A stretch of 5,132 nucleotides of DNA from contig JAHEKK010000286.1 in the NCBI GenBank assembly GCA_024638395.1, positions 1-5,132 of the forward strand, written 5' to 3'. The DNA comes from Gemmatimonadota bacterium. Lineage in GTDB: Bacteria; Gemmatimonadota; Gemmatimonadetes; Longimicrobiales; Gaopeijiaceae. Below the pieces are notes generated by a model that did no database searches, was not told where the DNA came from, and worked only from the letters and a program-made list of their open reading frames with translations. The stretch's first letter is position 1, and the number at the start of each line of letters is the position of its first letter. This document shows positions 1-5,132 of the stretch, one piece after another. A program made the translations under genes and the position numbers.

Positions 1-52
1 TCCGGCGGGCTCGGCCGCGAGAGGGGACCGCCAGGGCCAGGAGCCCCTGGGG

Positions 53-484
53 TCAGCCAAAGATCTGTGGCGCAAAGTGACCGTATTCGGCACTCCCGGC
101 GTCCAGTTCGGATTGGAAGCGTTCAGGGCTCCAGAGCTCCACCCGGTCCACAGCGCCGATGAGGAGGACCTGGGACTCGAGGGCCGCGCTCTTCCTGAGC
201 CAGCCCGGCACTCGGATCCGGCCCTGCTTGTCGGGTTCCACCTCCACGGCGTTGGAGATGATCCGCCTGAAATAGGCCCCTCCTTCGGGCTGGGCTCTAC
301 GGAATTCCAGCAGCTTCGCCTGCACCGAGGCCCAGGTCTCCTGTGGGTACAGATCGAGGTGCGTGGGCTTCCATTGGAGCAGGACGAAGGGGTCCCCAGG
401 CGCAGCCTTCCGGTACGCCGACGGGAGGGAGACCCTCCCCTTTTCATCAATCTGGAACTCATATCGACCCAGGAATCCGGGCAT
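53..484 (-). CDS. mraZ: Transcriptional regulator MraZ
   Basis: MraZ is a DNA-binding protein of the AbrB/SpoVT fold that forms a ring and represses its own promoter, and so the division and cell-wall (dcw) operon it heads. The 143-residue product has the usual family length. It carries the two family DxxxR signatures: D13-E-K-G-R17, followed by V-S-L-P, in the first half, and D85-K-Q-G-R89, followed by I-R-V-P, in the second. It also has the G-A-V-D-R-V-E-L-W-S segment at 110-119 that is typical near the C-terminus. The ATG at 484 gives the expected short leader (M-P-G-F-L-G-R-Y). The ribosome-binding site is weak: GGGA about 10 nt upstream, inside a possible MraZ box. The next dcw gene is normally rsmH (mraW). 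Only 52 bases remain after the TGA and none of the three frames shows ATG, GTG or TTG, so rsmH must start beyond the window. Identification is from motif recognition and is strong. Confidence 0.97.
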   Translation of the reverse strand: MPGFLGRYEFQIDEKGRVSLPSAYRKAAPGDPFVLLQWKPTHLDLYPQETWASVQAKLLEFRRAQPEGGAYFRRIISNAVEVEPDKQGRIRVPGWLRKSAALESQVLLIGAVDRVELWSPERFQSELDAGSAEYGHFAPQIFG

Positions 485-494
485 GGTTTTCTAT

Positions 495-561
495 CCCATT
501 TTGTACCACCGCAACCCACTCTAGTACACGCCCTCCCCACTCGCAAGGTCTGATTTCCCAC
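495..561 (-). promoter_or_regulatory. Array of MraZ-box-like pentamers upstream of mraZ
   Basis: Reading the minus strand toward the mraZ start there are GTGGG (561-557), GTGGG (540-536), GTGGG (519-515), GTGGT (509-505) and ATGGG (499-495). Their spacings are 21, 21, 10 and 10 bases, so all fall on about one face of the helix. MraZ is known to bind direct repeats of a TGGG/GTGG core, at roughly 10-base spacing, just upstream of its own gene. The last three boxes with exact 10-base steps fit that best. The two farther ones are an inference from phase and could be chance in G-rich DNA. Confidence 0.75.
518..546 (-). promoter_or_regulatory. Candidate mraZ promoter (-35 TTGCGA, -10 TAGAGT)
   Basis: On the minus strand TTGCGA (546-541) and TAGAGT (523-518) are separated by 17 bases, each matching the sigma70 consensus at 4 of 6 positions. 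Transcription would begin near 511, about 27 bases before the ATG. The MraZ-like boxes overlap and follow the -10, as expected for autorepression. The match is modest, so the exact promoter is uncertain. Confidence 0.4.
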
Positions 562-570
562 TGATTTCCC
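550..570. repeat. 10-bp tandem direct repeat in the mraZ upstream region
   Basis: CTGATTTCCC occurs at 550-559 and again at 561-570, with one base between copies (period 11). On the minus strand this reads GGGAAATCAG twice. It lies just upstream of the candidate -35 of mraZ and its central part supplies one GTGGG pentamer. It could extend the MraZ-binding array or be a separate regulator site; no function can be shown from the sequence. Confidence 0.5.
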
Positions 571-812
571 GGGACTGCGGGGGTATACGTCCAGGAATGG
601 GGTCGGGTGGGGCCCCAGAACCGGGAGGGGTGGCGACCACGGCCTTCCGTTGCCCCGGGGGAAGGCGGAAGGGAATCCGGCCTGGACCGATGACCCGTAT
701 CAGACGACGCGTCGGCAGGGAGCTGGAGAGGGGCGCCGCTTCCCACGAGGCCGAGGAGGGGGATGGCCGCCGTCAGACGGGCACTGGTCGTGCCCCATGG
801 CCGCGAGGGTAC
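571..812. other. Intergenic spacer with no recognisable gene
   Basis: This G+C-rich stretch lies between the mraZ control region and the terminator of the TPR gene. Open frames here encode low-complexity, Pro/Arg/Gly-rich peptides with no family resemblance and look like chance. Two small hairpins exist: GGGCAC/GTGCCC at 779-784 and 790-795, and CCTTCCG/CGGAAGG at 643-649 and 666-672. Neither has a T-tract. I see no tRNA, and no RNase P RNA motif. Confidence 0.5.
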
Positions 813-850
813 AAAAAAAAGGGCGCCGCGGACCGAAGCCCGCGGCGCCC
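813..850 (-). terminator. Strong Rho-independent terminator of the TPR gene
   Basis: On the minus strand GGGCGCCGCGG (850-840) pairs perfectly with CCGCGGCGCCC (831-821). The inner bases add a G-U and a C-G pair closing a UUCG tetraloop, giving a 13-pair stem. Eight T residues follow directly (820-813). It lies 30 nt past the TPR stop codon. The plus strand has no T-run after the stem, so it works in one direction only and insulates mraZ from the gene upstream. Confidence 0.95.
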
Positions 851-880
851 TATGTCAGGACCCGTGCCGGTAGAGGAGGG

Positions 881-2635
881 TCAGCTTCCCCGGTCGATGA
901 TCGCCTGCTGGATCTCCATATACTGGGCGGAAGCATCCCTGAACTGCTGCAGGTTGATCGACGGCTGCGACTCCACGTAGGTGGCTACGCGGCCGAGCTG
1001 GAACAGGCTGTTGGCCCTCTGGAACATGGGCAGAGTGGCCTGTGCCGTTTGCAGCGTCTGGGGCCCCTGGCGCTCGATCCCCGACTGGAACAGGGCATAG
1101 GCATGCCAGAAGTCCAGTTCTCCGGCCTGACCCTCCGAGATCTCGAACTCGGTTTTGGCCTTCTCGAGCAGCCGGATGGCGTAGTCGAAGTCCTTCTTGT
1201 CGATACCCTGGTTGTAGGAGCTGCCGAAGAACATCCGGGCCATGGCGTCGGGCGTCTGCTCACCCCGCTGGACGGCGGCCTTGGCGGCGGCCACGGCCTC
1301 ATCGACCTGACCGGCCTCGAGCCTCCAGCTGGCCGCGCGTGCCATGAGGTTCGGATACTCGGCATTCCGCGTCGACGCCTCGTTCAAGGCGGTGATGGCG
1401 TCATCAAGGCGGTTGGACCGCTTGAGCACGTCGGCGTAGATGGACCAGAGCTGCGCCTCCTGATCGTGGGTCTCCAGCGCGCGCTCGGCCATGGTGACGG
1501 CCCGCTCCAACTGACCGAGCTCGTTGTGGGCGGCCACCATGTTGCGCAGGTGGCCCGCTTCCATCTCCGCACCCAGGACCGCGTAGGCCCGGTCATAGGA
1601 CGAGAGGGCCTTCTCGTAGAGGACGGCCACGTCTGCCGGTAGTTCGGCCACGTTCCCCGCTTCCCTCTTCTTGTCGGCTGCGGCGCTCGACGCGAACCCG
1701 GCATGCATCAGGAGCATGTCCGTGTTCTCGACGTCCATGGAAAGGCCCTCCTCGATGAGGAGCATGCCGCCTTCGGCATCACCGGCCTCGGCCATTTGGT
1801 AGGCGATGTTCATCCGTACCTGGGCGTTACCGGGGTTGAGCTGCAGATACGTGTTGTAATATCCGCGGCCGGCTTCCGTGTTGCCCATGTTCGTCGCGAT
1901 ATAGGCCACGGTGAGCAGGCCGTCCTCATGCAGCGGGTCGAGCTCGATGACGTGCTGGGCATGTTCGTAGGCCTCTTCGTTCCGCTCCATCTCCATGAGA
2001 GTCCGGGCGAAGATATATCGCACCTGAGCGTCGCCGGGGTTCATCTCGATGGCCCGGCCACACTGAGCCTCGGCGTTCTCGAAGTCCTTCGAGTTGAAGT
2101 AATCCCCACAGAACTGGGCGACGCGCAGCTGATCCACGTACGTCTCGAAGGCCGTGAAGATCTCCTGGGCGGCCTGGGCGTGCTGCTTCTCACCCCAGGT
2201 CTTGTCCTCGATGGCGAAGGACGCACCCCCGGGAGCGGCGAACTGTACGCCGCTCAAGGAGAAGGTCTTGGCGTCCTTGTTCTCCGTGTATTCTCCGCAC
2301 ATGACCAGCTCGGCATTGATCTGGGTAGCGAGCTGAAGGGACCGGATGCAGTTCAGGTCCTCCATGTCCATGTCGAACTTCTTGGCGCCGTCCTTGATCT
2401 CGTTTTCGGCCACCGGCTGGTGGGTCGGGAGCTCGTTGATGAGCTTCCGAATCTCCTTGGCGAGGTCCTTTCCGAAGTTGTCATTGGTGTTCTCATGGGG
2501 CATGAGATTGGTCACCATGACGCGGAACCGGGATCCTGCTTGGGCGCTGGCATCCGATGGAAACAGGGGCAACGCCAGGAGAGCCGCCAAGCTCCCCCCA
2601 ACTGCAACTGCACCGAGCCGTAACCTACTGGTCAT
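881..2635 (-). CDS. Exported tetratricopeptide-repeat protein (584 aa)
   Basis: The ATG at 2635 is chosen because it begins a clear signal peptide: M-T-S-R-L-R, a hydrophobic core over residues 7-25, and cleavage near A-S-A-Q-A around residue 31. GGAG lies 9 nt upstream. The frame stays open up to 2782, but that extension has no export signal and looks non-coding. Residues ~36-150 form an alpha/beta domain ('FRVMVTNL', then 'NFGKDLAKEIRKLI', then 'AELVMCGEY') that resembles the N-terminal nucleotide-binding-like folds of CsgG/FlgO/TolB-type envelope proteins; this is inference. Residues ~171-306 hold four well-formed TPRs, e.g. 'A-I-E-M-N-P-G-D' at 195-202 and 'V-I-E-L-D-P' at 229-234. About five more lie between 335 and 555. 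Cysteines C96, C113, C176 and C192 could pair in an oxidising compartment. Such proteins are protein-interaction scaffolds, and no enzymatic motif is seen. It appears monocistronic. The specific role is unknown. Confidence 0.93.
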   Translation of the reverse strand: MTSRLRLGAVAVGGSLAALLALPLFPSDASAQAGSRFRVMVTNLMPHENTNDNFGKDLAKEIRKLINELPTHQPVAENEIKDGAKKFDMDMEDLNCIRSLQLATQINAELVMCGEYTENKDAKTFSLSGVQFAAPGGASFAIEDKTWGEKQHAQAAQEIFTAFETYVDQLRVAQFCGDYFNSKDFENAEAQCGRAIEMNPGDAQVRYIFARTLMEMERNEEAYEHAQHVIELDPLHEDGLLTVAYIATNMGNTEAGRGYYNTYLQLNPGNAQVRMNIAYQMAEAGDAEGGMLLIEEGLSMDVENTDMLLMHAGFASSAAADKKREAGNVAELPADVAVLYEKALSSYDRAYAVLGAEMEAGHLRNMVAAHNELGQLERAVTMAERALETHDQEAQLWSIYADVLKRSNRLDDAITALNEASTRNAEYPNLMARAASWRLEAGQVDEAVAAAKAAVQRGEQTPDAMARMFFGSSYNQGIDKKDFDYAIRLLEKAKTEFEISEGQAGELDFWHAYALFQSGIERQGPQTLQTAQATLPMFQRANSLFQLGRVATYVESQPSINLQQFRDASAQYMEIQQAIIDRGS

Positions 2636-2648
2636 CCTTTTCTTCTCC
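2636..2648 (-). promoter_or_regulatory. Ribosome-binding site that fixes the TPR protein start
   Basis: On the minus strand GGAG (2648-2645) stands 9 nt before the ATG at 2635, with a purine-only stretch ending AAAGG directly beside the codon. Together with the signal peptide this supports the internal start over the in-frame upstream candidate at 2782. Confidence 0.7.
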
Positions 2649-2766
2649 GCTGCGGGTCCTGGATTGTGGCACGCGTTCGACTGCGTCTCTGTGTACATGA
2701 AAGGCACGTCGGAGTTGCAGTCATCATGATGGGCTCGTCCGCTCCCACCATCTAGGGCATAGCTGT

Positions 2767-2787
2767 CGAATGTAAGGAGCACATTCG
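2767..2787. promoter_or_regulatory. Perfect 7-7-7 inverted repeat, candidate operator of the TPR gene
   Basis: CGAATGT (2767-2773) and ACATTCG (2781-2787) are exact reverse complements separated by 7 bases. The left arm overlaps the proposed -10 hexamer and the right arm lies in the promoter spacer. This is the usual geometry of a dimeric repressor site. A 7-pair RNA hairpin is possible but would lie at or before the predicted start of transcription. The regulator is unknown. Confidence 0.45.
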
Positions 2788-2798
2788 GCAGGGGTCAA
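2769..2798 (-). promoter_or_regulatory. Candidate promoter of the TPR gene (TTGACC, 18 bp, TACATT)
   Basis: On the minus strand TTGACC (2798-2793) matches the -35 consensus at 5 of 6 positions. TACATT (2774-2769) matches the -10 at 4 of 6, with an 18-base spacer. Transcription would begin near 2762, leaving a 5' leader of about 125 nt before the ATG at 2635. The leader contains a 10-bp palindrome, CATCATGATG, at 2723-2732. The prediction is by eye. Confidence 0.45.
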
Positions 2799-2966
2799 CC
2801 GAAGGCCCACCCCTCACCTTCACGCCCCATACTCTCGCCGTCTAGTACAAGTTCCGCGCCGTCAGGGTTCCCATCGGATTCGCGCCGGCCCCACATCGGA
2901 TCAGGATCGCGCGGAGACGACAGTGACGCACGAGTCCATCAATCCCGAAAACCGAAGCCTACGAAG
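2799..2966. other. Intergenic spacer, nothing identified
   Basis: This DNA lies between the candidate TPR promoter and the 3' hairpin of the neighbouring DUF4097 gene. The octamer CATCGGAT occurs twice (2872-2879 and 2894-2901) but has no clear role. Open frames crossing it on the plus strand are antisense shadows of the DUF4097 gene. I see no RNA gene and no convincing promoter. Confidence 0.4.
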
Positions 2967-2998
2967 GAGGGCGGAGCCCCCAATCGGCCTCCGCCCTC
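2967..2998 (-). terminator. 3' hairpin downstream of the DUF4097 pair, probable weak terminator
   Basis: GAGGGCGGAG (2967-2976) pairs exactly with CTCCGCCCTC (2989-2998), a 10-pair G+C-rich stem about 65 nt past the stop of the 3064-4122 gene. On the minus strand the stem is followed by CTTCGTAGGCTTCGG, only partly T-rich. It may end the transcript with help from Rho or simply protect the 3' end. On the plus strand no T-tract follows. Confidence 0.5.
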
Positions 2999-3063
2999 AA
3001 CGGCTGATCCATGTCCGCTCCTGCCCTCGGAACGGGTCACCCTCCCCGCCCCGGGCCAACCCC

Positions 3064-4122
3064 TCAGCGATGACGGATGCGGATCCCCCCCGAACCCGTA
3101 TCCACCACCACGCGCCCCTGGCCGTCGCCGATGGTCCCCCGGAAGTAGTCCCGCTTGGCCTCAGCGATGCGGGCCGGAAGATCGATGTCGATGCCACCGG
3201 ACCCCGTGTCGAACTCGACTTCGGCACCAAAGGACTCGGGCACCGTCAACGTGACACGGCCCGATCCCGTATCCACGTCGAGGCTTCGTACGTCCGAAAG
3301 GAGATCGAGCGTCACCGATCCACTCCCGGTGTCGCACATGATGTCGGTGGCCGTAAGCCCATCCATCCGGATATGGCCGGATCCCGTGTCCACGACCAGC
3401 TCGTCCACCGACACATTGGTCCCTTCCACGTGGCCCGACCCCGTGTCCGCATTCAGGCGCCCGCCCGTGATATTGGTAAGCTGGATCGAGCCCGAACCCG
3501 TGTCGGCCGACACATTGCCCTCGATGTCCGATGCATCGATGGACCCGGAGCCCGTGTCCAGCTCGACGTCGCCGACGATCTGGGACACGTCCACGGATCC
3601 GCTACCGGTGTGCATGATGAGGTTGCCCCGGAGGTCGCGGGCGTTCCCCCGACCGACGGCGAGGTACACGGCAACATCGGCCCCTTCCGGCATGCTGATC
3701 CGAAGGTCGGCGTGGGCTTCGAGCCCGGAGCCACGCCCCGAGACGCGCACTTGGTCGCCACCCCGGCCGTTGAAGAAGGTGCCGTCGCGCTGGACCCTGA
3801 TGCTCGTATTCGAGCCCCGGCCCGTCCCCGCGTAGACGACGCGGTCGGCGGGGTACACCACCCGAAGAGCTTCACGACCCCGGACCTGGCCGACCTCGAT
3901 CTCGAGTCGATCGCCATCCGCGCCTCCCCGGGTCACTTCGACAATGACGTCGGACCCCGTTCCCCGGACGACTTCTACCTCGCCGGCCAGGTTGTAGACG
4001 GCGACACGCGGACCGTTCAGGGCGATCCGCTCCTGTCCGAGGACCGGGCGTGCCAGGAGAAGGCCCACCGCGAGAAGGGCTGAGCCCACCAGGGCCAACT
4101 GGGTCAGGTTCTGATTGTTCAT
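3064..4122 (-). CDS. Secreted DUF4097-type beta-solenoid protein with T-G-S-G rungs (352 aa)
   Basis: The ATG at 4122 follows AAAGGAG with a 6-nt gap and opens a hydrophobic signal peptide (core residues 9-24, cleavage near V-L-G|Q at 29). Its n-region has no Lys or Arg, which is unusual. The mature N-terminal part (30-170) shows the family strand pattern, including V-A-V-Y-N-L-A-G-E-V-E-V and P-E-G-A-D-V-A-V-Y-L. Residues 171-345 contain nine [D/H]-T-G-S-G turns starting at 171, 189, 207, 226, 245, 264, 284, 305 and 341. That is 18-21 residues per rung, with one longer final step. This suggests a right-handed parallel beta-solenoid like other DUF4097/DUF4098 (putative adhesin) proteins. It is the second gene of a tandem pair, 103 nt after its paralogue. 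Molecular function is unknown; a surface or periplasmic structural or adhesive role is inferred. The frame also opens at 4233, which would add 37 Arg-rich residues with atypical codons (AGA, AGG); I judge this less likely. Confidence 0.92.
   Translation of the reverse strand: MNNQNLTQLALVGSALLAVGLLLARPVLGQERIALNGPRVAVYNLAGEVEVVRGTGSDVIVEVTRGGADGDRLEIEVGQVRGREALRVVYPADRVVYAGTGRGSNTSIRVQRDGTFFNGRGGDQVRVSGRGSGLEAHADLRISMPEGADVAVYLAVGRGNARDLRGNLIMHTGSGSVDVSQIVGDVELDTGSGSIDASDIEGNVSADTGSGSIQLTNITGGRLNADTGSGHVEGTNVSVDELVVDTGSGHIRMDGLTATDIMCDTGSGSVTLDLLSDVRSLDVDTGSGRVTLTVPESFGAEVEFDTGSGGIDIDLPARIAEAKRDYFRGTIGDGQGRVVVDTGSGGIRIRHR
3088..3612 (-). repeat. Nine coding repeats of the T-G-S-G rung
   Basis: Within the gene a ~57-base unit recurs nine times, recognisable on the plus strand by variants of GATCCCGTGTC and by its codons for D-T-G-S-G. 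The units differ in the rest of their sequence, so they are an old, diverged array held by protein structure rather than a recent tandem duplication. The last two copies are about 108 bases apart because the final solenoid step carries an insertion (residues ~316-336). Confidence 0.85.
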
Positions 4123-4128
4123 GGGCCG

Positions 4129-4135
4129 CTCCTTT
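4129..4135 (-). promoter_or_regulatory. Ribosome-binding site deciding the 4122 start
   Basis: AAAGGAG on the minus strand, 6 nt before the ATG at 4122, is close to an ideal Shine-Dalgarno sequence. It supports initiation at the signal peptide rather than at the ATG at 4233 that overlaps the previous stop codon. Confidence 0.75.
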
Positions 4136-4225
4136 ACGCGGGTGCCGGCTCGACCGTGTCCGGCGGAAGACGCCCGTCCATTGAATCGCCTCCCCCTCAT
4201 CCCGTTGATGCTTTCCATTTCTCTT

Positions 4226-4984
4226 CTACTCATGGACCCGGATCGATCCGTTCACCGTCTTCAACTCGAGCTCGGGACCGCCTGCCCCGAGAGTTCCTTC
4301 GGCGGAGCGGCGGCTCATCGTACCCCGTAGCGACAGGGGCGGCTCGACCTCGAGTGAGCCGTTTACCCAACTGGCGTCGACCTCGGCGCCGGCGTCATCC
4401 GGCACGTCCACCTCGATGGAGCCGTTGACGGTTTCGAACTCCACGTCCTGGCGCCAACCGGAACCCAGGCGGGCGGAGATGGATCCGTTCACGGTCCTTG
4501 CCGAGGCGCCTGCGGTGGTTTCCACCTCCAGGTCTCCGTTGACCGTAGTGAGGTCCGCGTGGCCCTCGAGGCCTTCAGCCTCGATCTCACCGTTGACGGT
4601 GGTCCCCGCGAAATTGACCCCAGCCGGCACGTAGACGGTGAACTCGACCCTGACGTCGTTGTTGCGGACCGAATTCCGGCCCCCGTCGCCGGGCTCACAA
4701 CGGTTGTCACCGTCTCGGCTCGGGTAGACAGCGCAAATGGTGACGCCGCCGCCATGCTCGATCACCTCGATCCTCACGTCGTCGGGGTTGCTCCGCCGGG
4801 CACGCTTCTCCGCTTCGACACGTGCCTGCCGCCCGTCGGCCGATACCGCTCGAATCCGGCCGTTGACACCCTTCACCTCCAGTAGGTCGCCGGACTCGAC
4901 GAGTCCCTCCCAATCGAAAGACGTCTCTCCCGACGCCACTCTGTCGCCCCCACGATCCCTGGACACCTCCACATCCACGTCCAC
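4226..4984 (-). CDS. DUF4097-type beta-solenoid protein with V-N-G rungs; 5' end uncertain
   Basis: The product (252 aa if started at the GTG at 4984) is a paralogue of the downstream gene. V-N-G turns, mostly T-V-N-G-[SED], start at residues 40, 130, 148, 165, 186, 207 and 244. The final step is long (37 residues), as in the neighbour (36). The N-terminal part has the family features L-L-E-V-K-G-V-N-G-R-I and R-A-R-R-S-N-P-D-D-V-R-I-E-V. C84 and C96 bracket a loop and may form a disulfide. The gene has no visible signal peptide. The frame continues upstream to a TAG near 5085 without any ATG, GTG or TTG, and the GTG codons at 4984, 4978, 4972, 4966 and 4939 all lack a good ribosome-binding site. 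The homologous part begins around residue 22 (S-F-D-W-E-G). Either the protein is cytoplasmic, or the 5' end has been lost, frameshifted or replaced. The stop TAG at 4228-4226 lies within ATGAGTAG, overlapping an in-frame upstream ATG of the next gene. Confidence 0.85.
   Translation of the reverse strand: MDVDVEVSRDRGGDRVASGETSFDWEGLVESGDLLEVKGVNGRIRAVSADGRQARVEAEKRARRSNPDDVRIEVIEHGGGVTICAVYPSRDGDNRCEPGDGGRNSVRNNDVRVEFTVYVPAGVNFAGTTVNGEIEAEGLEGHADLTTVNGDLEVETTAGASARTVNGSISARLGSGWRQDVEFETVNGSIEVDVPDDAGAEVDASWVNGSLEVEPPLSLRGTMSRRSAEGTLGAGGPELELKTVNGSIRVHE
4247..4597 (-). repeat. Six consecutive coding repeats of the V-N-G rung
   Basis: V-N-G turns starting at residues 130, 148, 165, 186, 207 and 244 give steps of 18, 17, 21, 21 and 37 residues. 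On the plus strand they appear as variants of GAGCCGTTGAC. They align with the T-G-S-G turns of the downstream paralogue (T-V-N-G-S-I against T-G-S-G-S-I). An earlier isolated copy sits at residues 40-42. Confidence 0.8.
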
Positions 4985-5084
4985 GACGGGTCCGCCCCAA
5001 CGAAGACCCCATGCGCCCTGGCGAAAGAGTTGGCACTGCTGCCTTGAAAAGAGAATTGCCTGGACATGGTCTACTACGCGCTAA

Positions 5085-5131
5085 AGTTGTGTGCCGTGTA
5101 TATAGTTGTGTGCAGTGTAGTTATGAGCAGT
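5085..5131. repeat. Degenerate direct repeats at the window edge, upstream of the DUF4097 pair
   Basis: AGTTGTGTGCCGTGTA (5085-5100) and AGTTGTGTGCAGTGTA (5104-5119) differ at one base. A third, weaker copy, AGTTATGAGCAGT (5119-5131), follows. Spacings are 19 and 15 bases. The DNA is richer in A+T and GT than the rest of the window. It lies 100-150 bases before the first DUF4097 gene, so it may be a regulator-binding array. The window ends inside it, so more copies may exist. No convincing -35/-10 pair was found; TATATA at 5099-5104 has no partner. Confidence 0.65.
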
Positions 5132-5132
5132 T

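Noticed and set aside
459..746. 95-codon minus-strand frame upstream of and overlapping mraZ
   Set aside because: It runs through the mraZ promoter and boxes and encodes a Pro/Ser/Arg-rich peptide typical of non-coding G+C-rich DNA.
571..812. Possible structured RNA such as RNase P RNA between the TPR gene and mraZ
   Set aside because: The space is too short and none of the conserved RNase P core motifs is visible; the two small hairpins there are isolated.
650..1642. 330-codon plus-strand frame and other long plus-strand frames over the TPR gene
   Set aside because: They are antisense shadows produced by high G+C; one crosses the terminator hairpin and the products resemble no known family.
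2923..4083. 386-codon open frame on the plus strand
   Set aside because: It lies antisense to the DUF4097 gene. Its His/Asp/Arg-rich periodic product mirrors the T-G-S-G repeat array, it has no signal peptide or family resemblance, and the opposite strand has a clear start, ribosome-binding site and domain pattern.
4144..4164. GCCGG/CCGGC inverted repeat between the two DUF4097 genes as an intercistronic terminator
   Set aside because: It has only five pairs with an 11-base loop and no T-tract, which is expected by chance in this composition.
4707..5067. Alternative minus-strand frames starting at 5067 and 5036 as a separate leader gene or missing signal peptide
   Set aside because: Their products are Arg/Gly/Trp-rich without a hydrophobic core, and they run out of frame through the DUF4097 gene.
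5085..5131. CRISPR array
   Set aside because: The repeats are short and imperfect, at 19- and 15-base spacing, leaving no room for spacers, and no cas gene is present.

Overview
High-G+C bacterial DNA with four protein genes, all on the minus strand (read right to left), plus non-coding DNA holding one strong terminator, a weaker 3' hairpin and several repeat or operator-like sequences. The gene set suggests Gemmatimonadota or a close relative: mraZ beside an exported TPR protein, and a tandem pair of DUF4097-type adhesin-like repeat proteins with 'DTGSG' and 'TVNGSI' rungs. This taxonomic guess comes from protein style only, with no database search.

Layout, in direction of transcription from the right edge. 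(1) 4985-5132: an A+T/GT-richer edge with three degenerate copies of a ~16-bp direct repeat (5085-5131), lying upstream of the first gene. (2) 4226-4984: DUF4097-type protein with seven V-N-G turns; its 5' end is unclear and no signal peptide is visible. (3) 3064-4122: a second DUF4097-type protein with a signal peptide and nine T-G-S-G turns at ~19-residue spacing, followed by a G+C-rich hairpin with a poor U-tract. (4) 2636-3063: intergenic, with a candidate sigma70-like promoter and a perfect 7-7-7 palindrome over its -10. (5) 881-2635: 584-residue exported TPR protein, closed by a textbook Rho-independent terminator with a UUCG loop. (6) 485-812: intergenic, carrying the mraZ control region with helically phased MraZ-box-like pentamers. 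(7) 53-484: mraZ, normally the first gene of the division and cell-wall (dcw) cluster; rsmH would be expected left of the window, but no start for it is visible in the remaining 52 bases.

The two DUF4097 genes look like one transcription unit of ancient paralogues, probably secreted or surface beta-solenoids. The TPR gene is a separate monocistronic unit, and mraZ starts a third. I see no defence system, mobile element, CRISPR or RNA gene. The points most worth checking are the missing export signal of the upstream DUF4097 protein, the edge repeats, the palindrome over the TPR promoter and the phased MraZ boxes. None of these amounts to a clearly new system.
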